Positions 8,588-16,930 of a stretch of DNA of 64,000 nucleotides are shown piece after piece. The notes beneath the pieces are model-generated. The model was not told the origin of the DNA. It saw only the letters and a program-made list of their open reading frames with translations, and did not search any database. The position numbers were made by a program, and so were the translations under genes. Each line of letters begins with the position of its first letter. The first letter of the stretch is position 1. Origin of the DNA: an uncultured Sphaerochaeta sp. (GTDB lineage Bacteria > Spirochaetota > Spirochaetia > Sphaerochaetales > Sphaerochaetaceae); NCBI RefSeq assembly GCF_963677315.1, contig NZ_OY781939.1, positions 1,302,001 to 1,366,000 of the forward strand. Direction: 5' to 3'.

Positions 8588-9316
8588 TCAGAACATCTTC
8601 CTATCACTTGAGAACATCTCTATATCCAGATTCTGCTCCTTGGCAATCCTTTTTCCGTCCGCAGCCCAGAGCAGACCTCTCTTCATCAACTCCCAGGCCT
8701 CGGGAATGTCAAAGATATCATTATGGTGCCCGAGTGAGTTGTAATAGACCCTTCCATGCCCCCATTTCTTGGTCCAAACCACCGGCATTTGCACAACCCC
8801 ATTGGTTGAGTGATACCAGTCAACAGTGGGAAACTTGGTAGTGGCCAAGACTTCCACTGCCGGATCAACATGGAGGTAATATTGCTCACTGGAGAGAGAG
8901 AAGTCCTTGATATTAGCTACCAGCGGGCTGGAGCTCTGCTTGATATTCACTTCATAGGGAACACCGTCAGATCCGGGATGAGCAACCCAGTTGCCTCCCA
9001 TGATAAACTGCCAAAGCACGTTGGTCCTGAAGGCATCACACATGCCACCATGACACCCTGCAACTCCTACTCCACTGGCTATGGCGTCCGCAAGAATTCC
9101 CGTCTGTTTGCTTTCGAACGTCCCCATGGTCCATACTGGAACAAAGAGGTCCAGACTGAATAGGTACTCTCTATTCTGAAGAACCTCAAGATCACGTTCC
9201 TTGCGAACCTCAAAGCCCTCTTCTTCCAGATAGGTAGCAAATCGCTCAGCAACCAATTCGGGCTCATGACCATCCCAACCACCAACAAGTAACAATGCTT
9301 TTCTGGTATCCGACAT
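8588..9316 (-). CDS. ThuA-like domain protein
   Basis: 242 aa with a class-I glutamine-amidotransferase-like flavodoxin fold. LLVGGWDGHEP opens the sequence, CHGGMCDAF lies near residue 93, and WTKKWGHGRVYYNSLGHH near 180 is a hallmark of ThuA-like proteins. Its biochemical role is not established; family members accompany sugar oxidoreductases and trehalose utilisation genes. AGGAGG precedes the ATG by four bases. It is first in a two-gene unit with the Gfo/Idh/MocA gene, so the two probably act on one carbohydrate. Confidence 0.85.
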   Translation of the reverse strand: MSDTRKALLLVGGWDGHEPELVAERFATYLEEEGFEVRKERDLEVLQNREYLFSLDLFVPVWTMGTFESKQTGILADAIASGVGVAGCHGGMCDAFRTNVLWQFIMGGNWVAHPGSDGVPYEVNIKQSSSPLVANIKDFSLSSEQYYLHVDPAVEVLATTKFPTVDWYHSTNGVVQMPVVWTKKWGHGRVYYNSLGHHNDIFDIPEAWELMKRGLLWAADGKRIAKEQNLDIEMFSSDRKMF

Positions 9317-9425
9317 ATAACCTCCTGAATGTTCTCTTTACACAGTATGGTTTCTTATCTACCAGAAATAAATGTCATATATTGCTTTTCCCTATATTCT
9401 ATTGACTTCCACGCATATATGAAAA

Positions 9426-9461
9426 CAGCTGCCTTGTGATTAGATAATCAGAAAGCAGCTG
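9426..9461 (-). terminator. Rho-independent terminator after the SDR/transaldolase unit
   Basis: Outer arms CAGCTGC and GCAGCTG enclose an inner perfect hairpin TGATTA-GA-TAATCA. On the minus strand the structure is followed by TTTT. It lies just past the SDR stop (9483), and separates that unit from thuA-like. The remaining 9317-9482 gap shows no other feature. Confidence 0.7.
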
Positions 9462-9482
9462 CCTATTTAATATTACTGTTCA

Positions 9483-10247
9483 CTATCTACTCAGATATCC
9501 ACCATCGACAGGAAGCAGGACGCCACACACATAGTCAGAGGCGTCACTGGCAAGATACACTGCCGCTCCTGCCATATCTTCCGGCTGTCCCCAGCGTTTG
9601 GCTGGAATTCGCTGACTCAGCTCAGCAAACCGCGCTTCATCATTCACCAAGGCCGTATTGATCGGAGTTGCCATATATCCAGGGGCAATACAGTTCACAT
9701 TGATGCCCAAGGAAGAAAGCTCGTTAGCCATCGTTTTAGTCATCTGCATCACTGCTCCCTTAGCCGAGCAATAGGCAACGGTATTGATTCCCGCAGCAAC
9801 CGAGTTCACCGAAGCAATATTAATGATCTTTCCCTTTCCCAATTTCACCATCAGGTTACCAGCCCACTGGGCCAAGTCAAAGACACTGGTCAGGTTGAGT
9901 TCGATCACCTTGTCCCAATCTTCGATAGGGAACTCCAAGGCAGGATGTCGTATCTGGATACCAGCATTGTTGACAATGATATCCAGCTTCCCTTCCAGCC
10001 TTTTTTCAACTGTTTGCTTCAGCTCAGTACGCTTAGATCGGTCAAGCAAGTCGCAGATAACAGCTTCTGCTTGCATACCCTGCTCTCTCAGTTTCTCAGC
10101 TTTCTCCACTACTTTTGGGTTGATATCCACCAGTATGACAAAGGCTCCAGCCTCAGCAAGTCCTTTTGCCATTCCCCATCCCAATCCTTGGGATGATCCA
10201 GTGACAAGTGCGTTCTTTCCTGTTAGATCAAACGGATTTCTCTGCAT
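9483..10247 (-). CDS. SDR-family dehydrogenase (gluconate 5-dehydrogenase-like)
   Basis: A classical short-chain dehydrogenase of 254 aa. The cofactor motif TGSSQGLG is near residue 17, NNAG near 92, a catalytic Ser in IASVNSV near 143 and YCSAK near 158. VDINPK after the second strand has an acidic residue, which favours NAD. The overall pattern resembles gluconate 5-dehydrogenase/KduD enzymes, which oxidise the penultimate carbon of sugar acids or reduce the ketone. It follows the transaldolase gene by two bases, so they are one unit. Exact substrate is unknown. Confidence 0.87.
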   Translation of the reverse strand: MQRNPFDLTGKNALVTGSSQGLGWGMAKGLAEAGAFVILVDINPKVVEKAEKLREQGMQAEAVICDLLDRSKRTELKQTVEKRLEGKLDIIVNNAGIQIRHPALEFPIEDWDKVIELNLTSVFDLAQWAGNLMVKLGKGKIINIASVNSVAAGINTVAYCSAKGAVMQMTKTMANELSSLGINVNCIAPGYMATPINTALVNDEARFAELSQRIPAKRWGQPEDMAGAAVYLASDASDYVCGVLLPVDGGYLSR

Positions 10248-10249
10248 GG

Positions 10250-11275
10250 CTATACCTCATAGGAGAGCAACGGCTTCCATCCATCGTTTATGAACTGGTC
10301 GGTGGTTCGGTTGCAGCTTCCGAAGGTGATGAATGCTTCTTCATCCATACCATTCTCTTCATAAGCCTTCCGAAACTCATCGAGGGTCATCAAACGGTCG
10401 ATGACATCCTGCTCTACAGGTCTGCCGATCTGTGTTTCATACGGACCTTCCTCTCTAAGCAATTCATCCTGAATTCCTTTGGAGATGGACATAATCATTT
10501 TTGCCCCCGAAAGTGCCGTTACATGATATGCGCCACGGCAACCTGCAGGCATAAGAACGGTATCATAGCCCCTCTCTGCAAAAAGTTTGTATGCTTTTTT
10601 GATACAGGCTGTACCTGCTTGCCTGATATCCGACTCACTGACTAGGGACTCTTGATCTTGGGCAACATCCCTCAGGTAATCATCCAGACGACCGACCATC
10701 AAGACTGCAATGCTAAGAGGTTCCTTGATGCCTGCCTTTCTTGCACGTTCCTTTCCCCGTTTTGCAGCCTCGGCTACCTTGAGTACCTGGGGAACGGTGA
10801 AACTCACTGTTGCAGCAACATTGAAACCGAGGGCGACACACTCTTCATATGCCTTGATACCTGCCTTGGTTGCAGGAAGTTTGATGACTACGTTCTTATA
10901 CCAAGCTGCATACTGCTTCGCTTGAGCGAGCATATAAGAATAATCTCCAGTCTTGAGTGGACTGGTCTGCGCACAGACATATCCATGTCCGAATTTCCCG
11001 TTCTCATGCATGGAAGTAAACAATTCTGCATAGTGGCCAGTGACCGCTTTGATCAAAGCGAGTGCTTTTTCATCGCCCTTCTTATTCTTGGCAAGAGACA
11101 GTACACGATCCTTCCACACCTCTGGATACGCCTGTAGTGTCTGGTTTACCAGGAAGGGATTGGTGGTCATCCCAACCGCTCCATAAGAAAATGCTCGCTC
11201 TTGTTCTTCAATATTGGCAGAGTCATGCCACCATATTGAGTCTGTCCCACTGGAAAGCCATTCTAGATAATTCAT
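10250..11275 (-). CDS. Transaldolase family protein
   Basis: A class-I aldolase-fold protein of 341 aa. VVIKLPATKAG near residue 140 carries the Schiff-base Lys, and MTTNPFLV near 38 is the N-terminal substrate loop, so the catalytic residues look intact. Transaldolases move a dihydroxyacetone unit between sugar phosphates. Length and motifs place it in the longer class, not the 220-aa Fsa group. The ATG at 11275 has GAAGG a few bases upstream; an ATG-like start at 11299 is less likely. It is first in a unit with an SDR dehydrogenase and downstream of the first transketolase-GarR operon's terminator. Confidence 0.85.
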   Translation of the reverse strand: MNYLEWLSSGTDSIWWHDSANIEEQERAFSYGAVGMTTNPFLVNQTLQAYPEVWKDRVLSLAKNKKGDEKALALIKAVTGHYAELFTSMHENGKFGHGYVCAQTSPLKTGDYSYMLAQAKQYAAWYKNVVIKLPATKAGIKAYEECVALGFNVAATVSFTVPQVLKVAEAAKRGKERARKAGIKEPLSIAVLMVGRLDDYLRDVAQDQESLVSESDIRQAGTACIKKAYKLFAERGYDTVLMPAGCRGAYHVTALSGAKMIMSISKGIQDELLREEGPYETQIGRPVEQDVIDRLMTLDEFRKAYEENGMDEEAFITFGSCNRTTDQFINDGWKPLLSYEV

Positions 11276-11291
11276 GCAACCCTTCTTAAGA

Positions 11292-11313
11292 CCCATCAAT
11301 GAGTATTGATGGG
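11292..11313 (-). promoter_or_regulatory. Perfect hairpin just upstream of the transaldolase gene
   Basis: CCCATCAAT and ATTGATGGG pair perfectly around the loop GAGT, 17 bases before the transaldolase start. GACCCAT at its edge (11289-11295) is also complementary to ATGGGTC in the neighbouring terminator (11330-11336), so alternative pairings are possible. No U-tract follows. Possible leader element; function not shown. Confidence 0.4.
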
Positions 11314-11329
11314 AAGCTTCAAACTAAAA

Positions 11330-11365
11330 ATGGGTCAGAGCCCTTGTCAAAAAACTCTGACCCAT
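11330..11365 (-). terminator. Rho-independent terminator after first garR copy
   Basis: Arms ATGGGTCAGAG (11330-11340) and CTCTGACCCAT (11355-11365) are perfectly complementary over 11 bp with a 14-base loop. On the minus strand the stem is followed by TTTTTAG. It lies nine bases past the garR stop and ends the TctCBA-SDR-transketolase-GarR operon. Confidence 0.8.
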
Positions 11366-11373
11366 CACCATTG

Positions 11374-12258
11374 TTACTTACGAACCTCAATGCCCGCTTC
11401 CTTCTCGTACCACTGGACAAGCCCGCCGTGGTCGTCAGATCCCTTCCCGTCGGAGGAGAGGGACCTCATCATCCCGATGATCGAGTCTGAAAGAGGTGTC
11501 GGGGTCTTCACCGTTGCTGCGGTGTCAAGGGCGTTCTGCAGGTCCTTGATGTGCAGGTCGATGCGGAACCCGGGCCTGAAGTTCCCGTCCAGCACCAAAG
11601 GCGCCTTCGCATCGAGGACCGTGCTGCCGGCAAGTCCCCCACGGATTGCCTTGAACACCTTCTCGGGGTCAACGTCGGCCTTGGTTGCAAGCACCAGTGC
11701 CTCGCTCATCCCCGCGATGTTCGCTGCCACCATGATCTGGTTCGCCAGCTTGGTCGTGTTCCCGCTCCCGATCTCGCCGACCAGCGTCACACTCCCGCCC
11801 ATCACCTGCAGGATCGGCTCGACCACCTTGAAGGTCTCCTCCGGTCCTCCGACCATGATCGCAAGCGTACCGTCGATGGCCTTGGGCTCCCCGCCGGAGA
11901 CAGGGGCGTCAAGCATGACCACTCCCTTCTTCGCAAGCTCTGCTGCCACTTCCCGGCTCACGATCGGGCTGATGGAGCTCATGTCCACCACCACCAGGCC
12001 TTCCCTGGCTCCCTCGATTACCCCACCCTCTCCAAGTACCACTGTCTGCACATGGGGGGAGTTGGGCAACATCGTGACCACCACATCGCTCTGTGATGCC
12101 ACTTCCTTTGCGCTTGCTGCCTCTGCAGCCCCGGCTGTGACCAGCTCGGCGACCGCTTCCTTGTTGATATCGTTCACGACCAGGCTGTAGCCGGCCTTGA
12201 GCAGGTTCTTCGCCATGGGCTTGCCCATGATCCCGAGTCCTATGAATCCTATCTTCAT
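11374..12258 (-). CDS. garR: Tartronate semialdehyde reductase (2-hydroxy-3-oxopropionate reductase), copy A
   Basis: A beta-hydroxyacid dehydrogenase of 294 aa; GarR reduces tartronate semialdehyde to glycerate with NAD(P)H. GFIGLGIMGKPMAKNL opens the Rossmann fold, DAPVSGGEPKAIDGTL near 120 is the substrate loop, and GNTTKLANQ near 168 carries the catalytic Lys and Asn. AIRGGLAGSTVLDAKAP and FRIDLHIKDL match E. coli GarR/GlxR closely, rather than general 3-hydroxyisobutyrate dehydrogenase. The ATG at 12258 has AAGGAG seven bases upstream. It is last in the operon after the split transketolase, suggesting that the transketolase releases its aldehyde substrate. Differs from copy B at the protein level by one Asp/Glu. 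Confidence 0.88.
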   Translation of the reverse strand: MKIGFIGLGIMGKPMAKNLLKAGYSLVVNDINKEAVAELVTAGAAEAASAKEVASQSDVVVTMLPNSPHVQTVVLGEGGVIEGAREGLVVVDMSSISPIVSREVAAELAKKGVVMLDAPVSGGEPKAIDGTLAIMVGGPEETFKVVEPILQVMGGSVTLVGEIGSGNTTKLANQIMVAANIAGMSEALVLATKADVDPEKVFKAIRGGLAGSTVLDAKAPLVLDGNFRPGFRIDLHIKDLQNALDTAATVKTPTPLSDSIIGMMRSLSSDGKGSDDHGGLVQWYEKEAGIEVRK

Positions 12259-12269
12259 CTCGTAGCTCC

Positions 12270-13208
12270 TTACTTGTCGGCCAGGACGCTCCTGACCTTC
12301 TTCGCGACATCCTCCGCCTCCAGGCCGTAGTGCCTGAGCAGGATCTCGTAGTTCTCCGCACTGGTGCCGTAGCGGTCTCCCACCCCCAGCATCTCGATGG
12401 GCAGGCGGGTCTTGCTGAGTGCCTGGCACACCACGCTGCCAAGACCGCCGATGACGTTGTGCTCCTCTGCGGTCACCACTCCCTTCACTCCCTCACAGAA
12501 GCCGAGCAGGGCCTTGGTGTCCAGCGGCTTGATCGTCGACACGTTCACCACTCTCGCGGAGATGCCTTCCTTTGCGAGGATCCTTGCAGCCTCCATGGAC
12601 TGCTGCACCATCACGCCGGTGGCGAAGATCACCACGTCCCCTCCGTCGACCATCCGGGTCATCTTGCCGATGTGGTACTCCTCGTCGGGGTCGGTCACCA
12701 CCGGCAGGTCGTTTCGGTTGATGCGCAGGTACATCGGTCCCTTCTCTTCCACCATCGCCTTGACCATCTTCTCGGTCTCCACTGCGTCACAGGGGCTGAG
12801 CACGGTCATGTGCGGCAGTACCTGCATCAGCGCGATGTCGTCGATGCTCTGGTGCGTCTTGCCGTCGCCGTAGTCCGAGAGCCCGGCGCTCGAGCCGCAG
12901 ATCTTCACGTTCAGGTTCGCGATCGTGATCGAGGAGCGGATCTGGTCGTAGGCACGCCCGGATGCGAACACCGCGAACGAGTTCATGAACGGCACCTTGC
13001 CCGTCAGCGAGAGCCCGGCCGACACGCTGGCCATGTTCTGCTCGGCGATCCCCATCTGGAAGTAGCGCTCGGGGTACTCGGCTGCGAACAGCTTGCTCAT
13101 CGTCGAGTTGCCCAGGTCGGCTTCCAGCATCACGATATCCTTGTTGTCCTTTCCCAGCTCGACCAATGTCTCGCCGTAGGTTGTCCTCAGGCTGTCTGTC
13201 GTCCTCAT
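12270..13208 (-). CDS. Transketolase, C-terminal subunit, copy A
   Basis: The pyrimidine-binding and C-terminal domains of a split transketolase (312 aa), which pairs with the N-subunit to transfer two-carbon ketol units using thiamine diphosphate. EADLGNS lies near residue 27 and GIAEQNMASVSAGLS near 54 with the catalytic Glu. A C-terminal regulatory domain follows from about residue 190. Its ATG overlaps the N-subunit stop as ATGA, so the two are translationally coupled. The encoded protein is identical to copy B. Split transketolases of this form often serve special pathways rather than the general pentose phosphate pathway. Confidence 0.92.
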   Translation of the reverse strand: MRTTDSLRTTYGETLVELGKDNKDIVMLEADLGNSTMSKLFAAEYPERYFQMGIAEQNMASVSAGLSLTGKVPFMNSFAVFASGRAYDQIRSSITIANLNVKICGSSAGLSDYGDGKTHQSIDDIALMQVLPHMTVLSPCDAVETEKMVKAMVEEKGPMYLRINRNDLPVVTDPDEEYHIGKMTRMVDGGDVVIFATGVMVQQSMEAARILAKEGISARVVNVSTIKPLDTKALLGFCEGVKGVVTAEEHNVIGGLGSVVCQALSKTRLPIEMLGVGDRYGTSAENYEILLRHYGLEAEDVAKKVRSVLADK

Positions 13209-14053
13209 GCCTCTACCTCCTTCCTCATGCTGTCTATGCACTGCCATGCTATCTTGTATTCTTCCTCAGTCATCGCCGCGTTGTGGTACTTCGCCTTGCC
13301 CTCCGCGAACGGGAAGCACTTGCCCTTGATGGTATGTGCCATGATCGCAGTCGGGCCTTCCTTGTATGCCTTTGCAGCATCGATTGCCCCCAGGACCTGC
13401 ACCATGTCGTGCCCGTCGATCTCGATCACGTTCCACCCGAATGCCTTCCACTTCTCCACCAGGTTCCCGATCGGGAAGATCTCGGCGGTCGTGCTGGTTG
13501 CCTGCACCCCGTTCCAGTCCACGAATGCGGTCAGGTTGCTCGCCTTGAACACCGAGGCTGCCATCACGGCCTCCCACACCTGTCCCTCTGCAAGCTCGCC
13601 GTCACCGAGGATGGTGTAGACGCGGCTCTCGCTCCCATCCAGGGTGAGGCCCAGGGCGACACCCAGGGATACCGACAGTCCCTGTCCCAGGCTCCCGGTC
13701 ACCGCCTCGATGCCCGGGGTCTTGTCCATGTCCGGGTGTCCCTGCAGGATACCCTCGAAGGTCTTCACCTTGCCCAGCTCGCTGCGCTCGAAGTACCCCA
13801 GCTCGGCAAGGCATGCATATTGCACCAAGACCGCGTGGCCCTTGCTCATGATCAGCCGGTCACGGCTGGGATCCTTCGGGTCGTCCTTGTTCACCTTCAT
13901 CGTGTGGAAGTACAGGGCCGCCATCACATCCGCTATCGAGCTGCTCCCGCCAAGGTGCCCCACCTTTCCGGGAGGAATCATTTCCAGGATATTTGCTCTA
14001 ACCTGGATCGCCTTCAGCTGCAGTTCCTTTACCAATTCTTGAGAATAGTTCAT
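13205..14053 (-). CDS. Transketolase, N-terminal subunit, copy A
   Basis: The thiamine-diphosphate-binding domain of a split transketolase (282 aa). GKVGHLGGSSS near residue 28 holds an active-site His. ILGDGELAEG near 143 with a downstream Asn (VDWN) forms the metal-diphosphate motif. AAGGAG lies seven bases before the ATG at 14053. Copy B differs by a Gly-to-Lys change in LTLDGSESR. It lies 32 bp downstream of an SDR gene in the TctCBA operon, so its donor substrate is probably the ketone made by that SDR. Confidence 0.92.
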   Translation of the reverse strand: MNYSQELVKELQLKAIQVRANILEMIPPGKVGHLGGSSSIADVMAALYFHTMKVNKDDPKDPSRDRLIMSKGHAVLVQYACLAELGYFERSELGKVKTFEGILQGHPDMDKTPGIEAVTGSLGQGLSVSLGVALGLTLDGSESRVYTILGDGELAEGQVWEAVMAASVFKASNLTAFVDWNGVQATSTTAEIFPIGNLVEKWKAFGWNVIEIDGHDMVQVLGAIDAAKAYKEGPTAIMAHTIKGKCFPFAEGKAKYHNAAMTEEEYKIAWQCIDSMRKEVEA

Positions 14054-14085
14054 CTTCTCTCTCCTTACTTGTACAGGAATCGTGT

Positions 14086-14838
14086 TCAGCAACAGGTCAC
14101 GCCACCATCTACTGGCAGGGCAACCCCATTGATGAACGAAGCCTCTTCGCTTGCGAGGTACAAAACAGCGTTTGCAACATCATTAGATGTAGCAAGACGT
14201 CCCAATGGAACCTCATCAAACCGTTGTTGTTTCTTTACCGGGTCTTTGAACATCTGCTGTACAAGAGGAGTATCGACTGTGCTGGGGTGAATTGAGTTAC
14301 ACCGGATGTTCTCGCTTCCGTATCTACTTGCAATGGATTTGGTCAAAAGGGTGACCGCACCCTTGGTGGTGGTATACGCCTCTGGGGTATAGCGGTGACC
14401 GATCAAACCACAGACAGAGGAGGTGTTGATAATTGCCCCACCACCCTGCTTGCGCATGACAGGAATCACGTACTTGGTACCGAGGAATACTGAACCAACA
14501 TTGACGAGCATCATAGTGTTGAACTCACTGATGACCATCTCCTCGATGGGCTTTCTGATGTTGATACCGGCGTTGTTCACCAGGACATCAATCCTGCCCT
14601 CTTTTGCCACTACCGTATCAATAGTCTCTTTCCATGCTTCTTCGCTGGTAAGATCCATCTGGATGAAGCTTGCGGAATAGGAGCTCTTTACGAGTTCTGC
14701 TTCCAACTCCATCCCTTTCTTCTCATCGAGGTCGAGGATGTACAGCTTTGCCCCATGTTTGCAGAGCAACTCCACCATGACCGCTCCCAGGCCTCCGGCT
14801 CCGCCGGTAACCAGGATGACTTTATCTTTCACATTCAC
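14086..14838 (-). CDS. SDR-family dehydrogenase in the TctCBA operon
   Basis: A short-chain dehydrogenase of 250 aa. VTGGAGGLG near residue 10 is the cofactor site, NNAG lies near 90, SSVCG holds the likely catalytic Ser near 141, and YTTTK lies near 157. ILDLDEKKG after strand two has Asp residues, which favours NAD. It lies between the importer genes and the transketolase-GarR cassette, the place occupied by a zinc MDR dehydrogenase in the sister operon. I infer that it oxidises the imported acid or polyol to a ketone that the transketolase can cleave. Substrate is not identified. Confidence 0.87.
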   Translation of the reverse strand: MNVKDKVILVTGGAGGLGAVMVELLCKHGAKLYILDLDEKKGMELEAELVKSSYSASFIQMDLTSEEAWKETIDTVVAKEGRIDVLVNNAGINIRKPIEEMVISEFNTMMLVNVGSVFLGTKYVIPVMRKQGGGAIINTSSVCGLIGHRYTPEAYTTTKGAVTLLTKSIASRYGSENIRCNSIHPSTVDTPLVQQMFKDPVKKQQRFDEVPLGRLATSNDVANAVLYLASEEASFINGVALPVDGGVTCC

Positions 14839-14850
14839 GATTAACTTCCT

Positions 14851-16368
14851 TTATTGTGGTTCGCTAGCGCTGGTTTTCTTTTGCAAGCGACTGTTTTTTA
14901 CACCACTGATAAAAATCCAGACAATTGCGAGCATCAAGATGATACCGACAGGACGACCCAGCAATGGGATGATTGACCCCTGTCCCTGCATAAGAGCCTG
15001 GCGGAAACTGATGTCAGCCGTAGGTCCAAGAATGATTCCCAGTACCAAAGGTGCCATCGGATAGTTGAGTTTACGCAAGATGTATCCGAGGATACCGAAA
15101 ATGAACATGACATGGATGTCAAAGATGTTCACGTTTCCGGCATACGCTCCGATGACCGTCAAAGGCACGATGATCGGCATCAAGATCTTCCGGTTTATCT
15201 TCAGGATCTTTACCATTGGCTTGGTGAGCAGCAGACCGAATACCAACATTGATGCGGTTGCGATCAGGAGCGTCACTGCAGTCAGGTAGAGGAAGTCCGG
15301 GGATTCAAGTGCGAGCATTGGACCTGGCTTGATCCCATGGAGCCAGATGGCTGCAAGGAACATGGCCGCTGGAGGAGACCCAGGAACAGCAAGGGTAAGC
15401 AGGGGAATCATGGCACCACCGATACAGGCGTTGTTCGCTGTCTCAGCAGATGCGAGGCCTTCATAACTACCCTTCCCGAAAAGATGTCCATGCTTGCTGC
15501 GTCGTTTACCAACATCGTAGCTGACCCAAGCTGCAATATCTTCACCAGCACCCGGGACTGCCCCGATGCCGCTTCCGATGAAGCCGGAGCGGACAGCTGT
15601 AGAAAGCACTTGCTTAACCATACTCTTATCGGGAAGCACTTTTCCTAGCTGGCTCTCAATGGAGTATGGGATATCTTCTTGCAAGACAGAAAGAATCTCA
15701 GAGATGCCAAATACACCGATCAAGGCAGGGATCAGGGATATTCCACCCATCAAGTCATAGCTGCCATAGGTAAACCTCGGGAACGCATAGACGGCATCCA
15801 AGCCGATCATAGCGGTAAAGAATCCCAGGAATCCTACAATCCAACCCTTGAGAGGGGTGCTCTGTGTGGAGAGGTTGCCGCAGATCATGATACCGAAGAC
15901 GGAGATGAGGAAGTACTCCCACTGACCGAATTTCAGGGCAATCTTATAGAGGAATGGGGTCAGGAAGATCAACAAGAGAATCGAGATCAGTGTACCTACA
16001 AATGAGGCTACGATACCAACTCCGATAGCTTGTCCACCATGACCTTGTTTTGCAAGGATAAACCCATCCAAGGCGGTTGCCGCCGCTGATGGTGTTCCAG
16101 GGATGTTGATCATAATTGCCGAATAACAACCACCCATAACAGCTCCGACGTAGACTCCGAGGAGGAAGGCTACAGCGGTAGCAAGCTGCATTGAGTAGGT
16201 AAGGTTGATCAGCAGGGCGAGGGCCATGGTAGCGGTCAGTCCTGGAACTGCTCCAACCACGATACCGGCCACGGTTGCAATCATTGTAACGAATACCTGT
16301 GGAAATCCGAACGCCTGTGCTGCTGCGGACCCGAACAGGGCAAATTGCTGTGCAAATGCTTCAAACAT
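14851..16368 (-). CDS. tctA: Tripartite tricarboxylate-type transporter large permease, TctA
   Basis: The large inner-membrane subunit (505 aa, about 12 helices) of a TctABC secondary transporter, which takes up carboxylic acids together with a binding protein. GAVPGLTATMALAL near residue 28 and INIPGTPSAAATALDG near 80 are TctA hallmarks. The ATG at 16368 has GGGAG five bases upstream. It lies 14 bp past tctB. The substrate is likely an organic or sugar acid; citrate is only one possibility for this family. Confidence 0.93.
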   Translation of the reverse strand: MFEAFAQQFALFGSAAAQAFGFPQVFVTMIATVAGIVVGAVPGLTATMALALLINLTYSMQLATAVAFLLGVYVGAVMGGCYSAIMINIPGTPSAAATALDGFILAKQGHGGQAIGVGIVASFVGTLISILLLIFLTPFLYKIALKFGQWEYFLISVFGIMICGNLSTQSTPLKGWIVGFLGFFTAMIGLDAVYAFPRFTYGSYDLMGGISLIPALIGVFGISEILSVLQEDIPYSIESQLGKVLPDKSMVKQVLSTAVRSGFIGSGIGAVPGAGEDIAAWVSYDVGKRRSKHGHLFGKGSYEGLASAETANNACIGGAMIPLLTLAVPGSPPAAMFLAAIWLHGIKPGPMLALESPDFLYLTAVTLLIATASMLVFGLLLTKPMVKILKINRKILMPIIVPLTVIGAYAGNVNIFDIHVMFIFGILGYILRKLNYPMAPLVLGIILGPTADISFRQALMQGQGSIIPLLGRPVGIILMLAIVWIFISGVKNSRLQKKTSASEPQ

Positions 16369-16382
16369 AGGTGCTCCCACCT

Positions 16383-16868
16383 CTATGGAAGAGGAATTTT
16401 AAAGACATACTGGAAAATAGCGCTGATCAGTAACGCTGAAAGGACTGAAATAATGATATTCTTCAACCAGGTTGTAGATTTCAGGTACCAGAAGGTAACA
16501 ACCAGATAGAGGAAGGTGGCTATAGCAAAATGGATTCTACCAATCAAGCCATAGATATACACCACCATAAAAAATGAGAGAATGACTACGCGTTTTGATT
16601 CGGGGTTGAGGAACAAAGCAATCAGGCTGTCCTTTCGGAATGTAGCTTTTGTCGCTGCTACACTTCCCCCTCGTAGGGACCCAATCACCATAACGATTCC
16701 GAACAGACAGAATATGATTCCCAGAATAAACGGGAAGAATCCTGGTGCATCGAGAAAACTGTTGAACACCTTCATTCCCAGGGACTCAACAATAAGATAG
16801 ATTCCGAATGCCAACAGGAGTACACCCATGATGAGATCGGAAGCAGTTGTTTTCTTAATTTGGCTCAT
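16383..16868 (-). CDS. tctB: Tripartite tricarboxylate-type transporter small permease, TctB
   Basis: A small membrane protein of 161 aa with four hydrophobic helices, the usual form of TctB. It begins MSQIKKTTASDL followed by a helix (GVLLLAFGIYL), a second near 45, and two more toward the C-terminus. It sits between tctC and tctA, the standard gene order. The family role is as the structural partner of TctA; no catalytic residues are known. Confidence 0.9.
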   Translation of the reverse strand: MSQIKKTTASDLIMGVLLLAFGIYLIVESLGMKVFNSFLDAPGFFPFILGIIFCLFGIVMVIGSLRGGSVAATKATFRKDSLIALFLNPESKRVVILSFFMVVYIYGLIGRIHFAIATFLYLVVTFWYLKSTTWLKNIIISVLSALLISAIFQYVFKIPLP

Positions 16869-16930
16869 GCAACTATCCTTTTCCTAAGAATTTCGGGAGA
16901 TGGGTAGCCCATCCCCCGAAGCAAGACATA

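Larger units (their letters stand above)
11374..14067. repeat. 2.69-kb direct repeat, copy A (transketolase + GarR cassette)
   Basis: Copy A of a cassette repeated at 19122-21815 in the same orientation, offset 7748 bp. It spans garR, the transketolase C-half and N-half genes, and the N-half ribosome site, and ends within CTCCTTA before that site. By eye, 11903-13606 (about 1.7 kb) is identical in both copies. About two dozen substitutions cluster in the two outer ends, which suggests recent gene conversion of an older duplication. It is more G+C-rich than its flanks: 37 of 60 bases at 12301-12360, against 24 of 60 at 16501-16560. Confidence 0.95.

Noticed and set aside
12330..13619. A 429-codon plus-strand open frame antisense to the transketolase genes (also at 20078-21367)
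   Set aside because: It is His/Leu/Arg-rich, has no domain, lies opposite clear transketolase coding, and arises from the high third-position G+C of the cassette.
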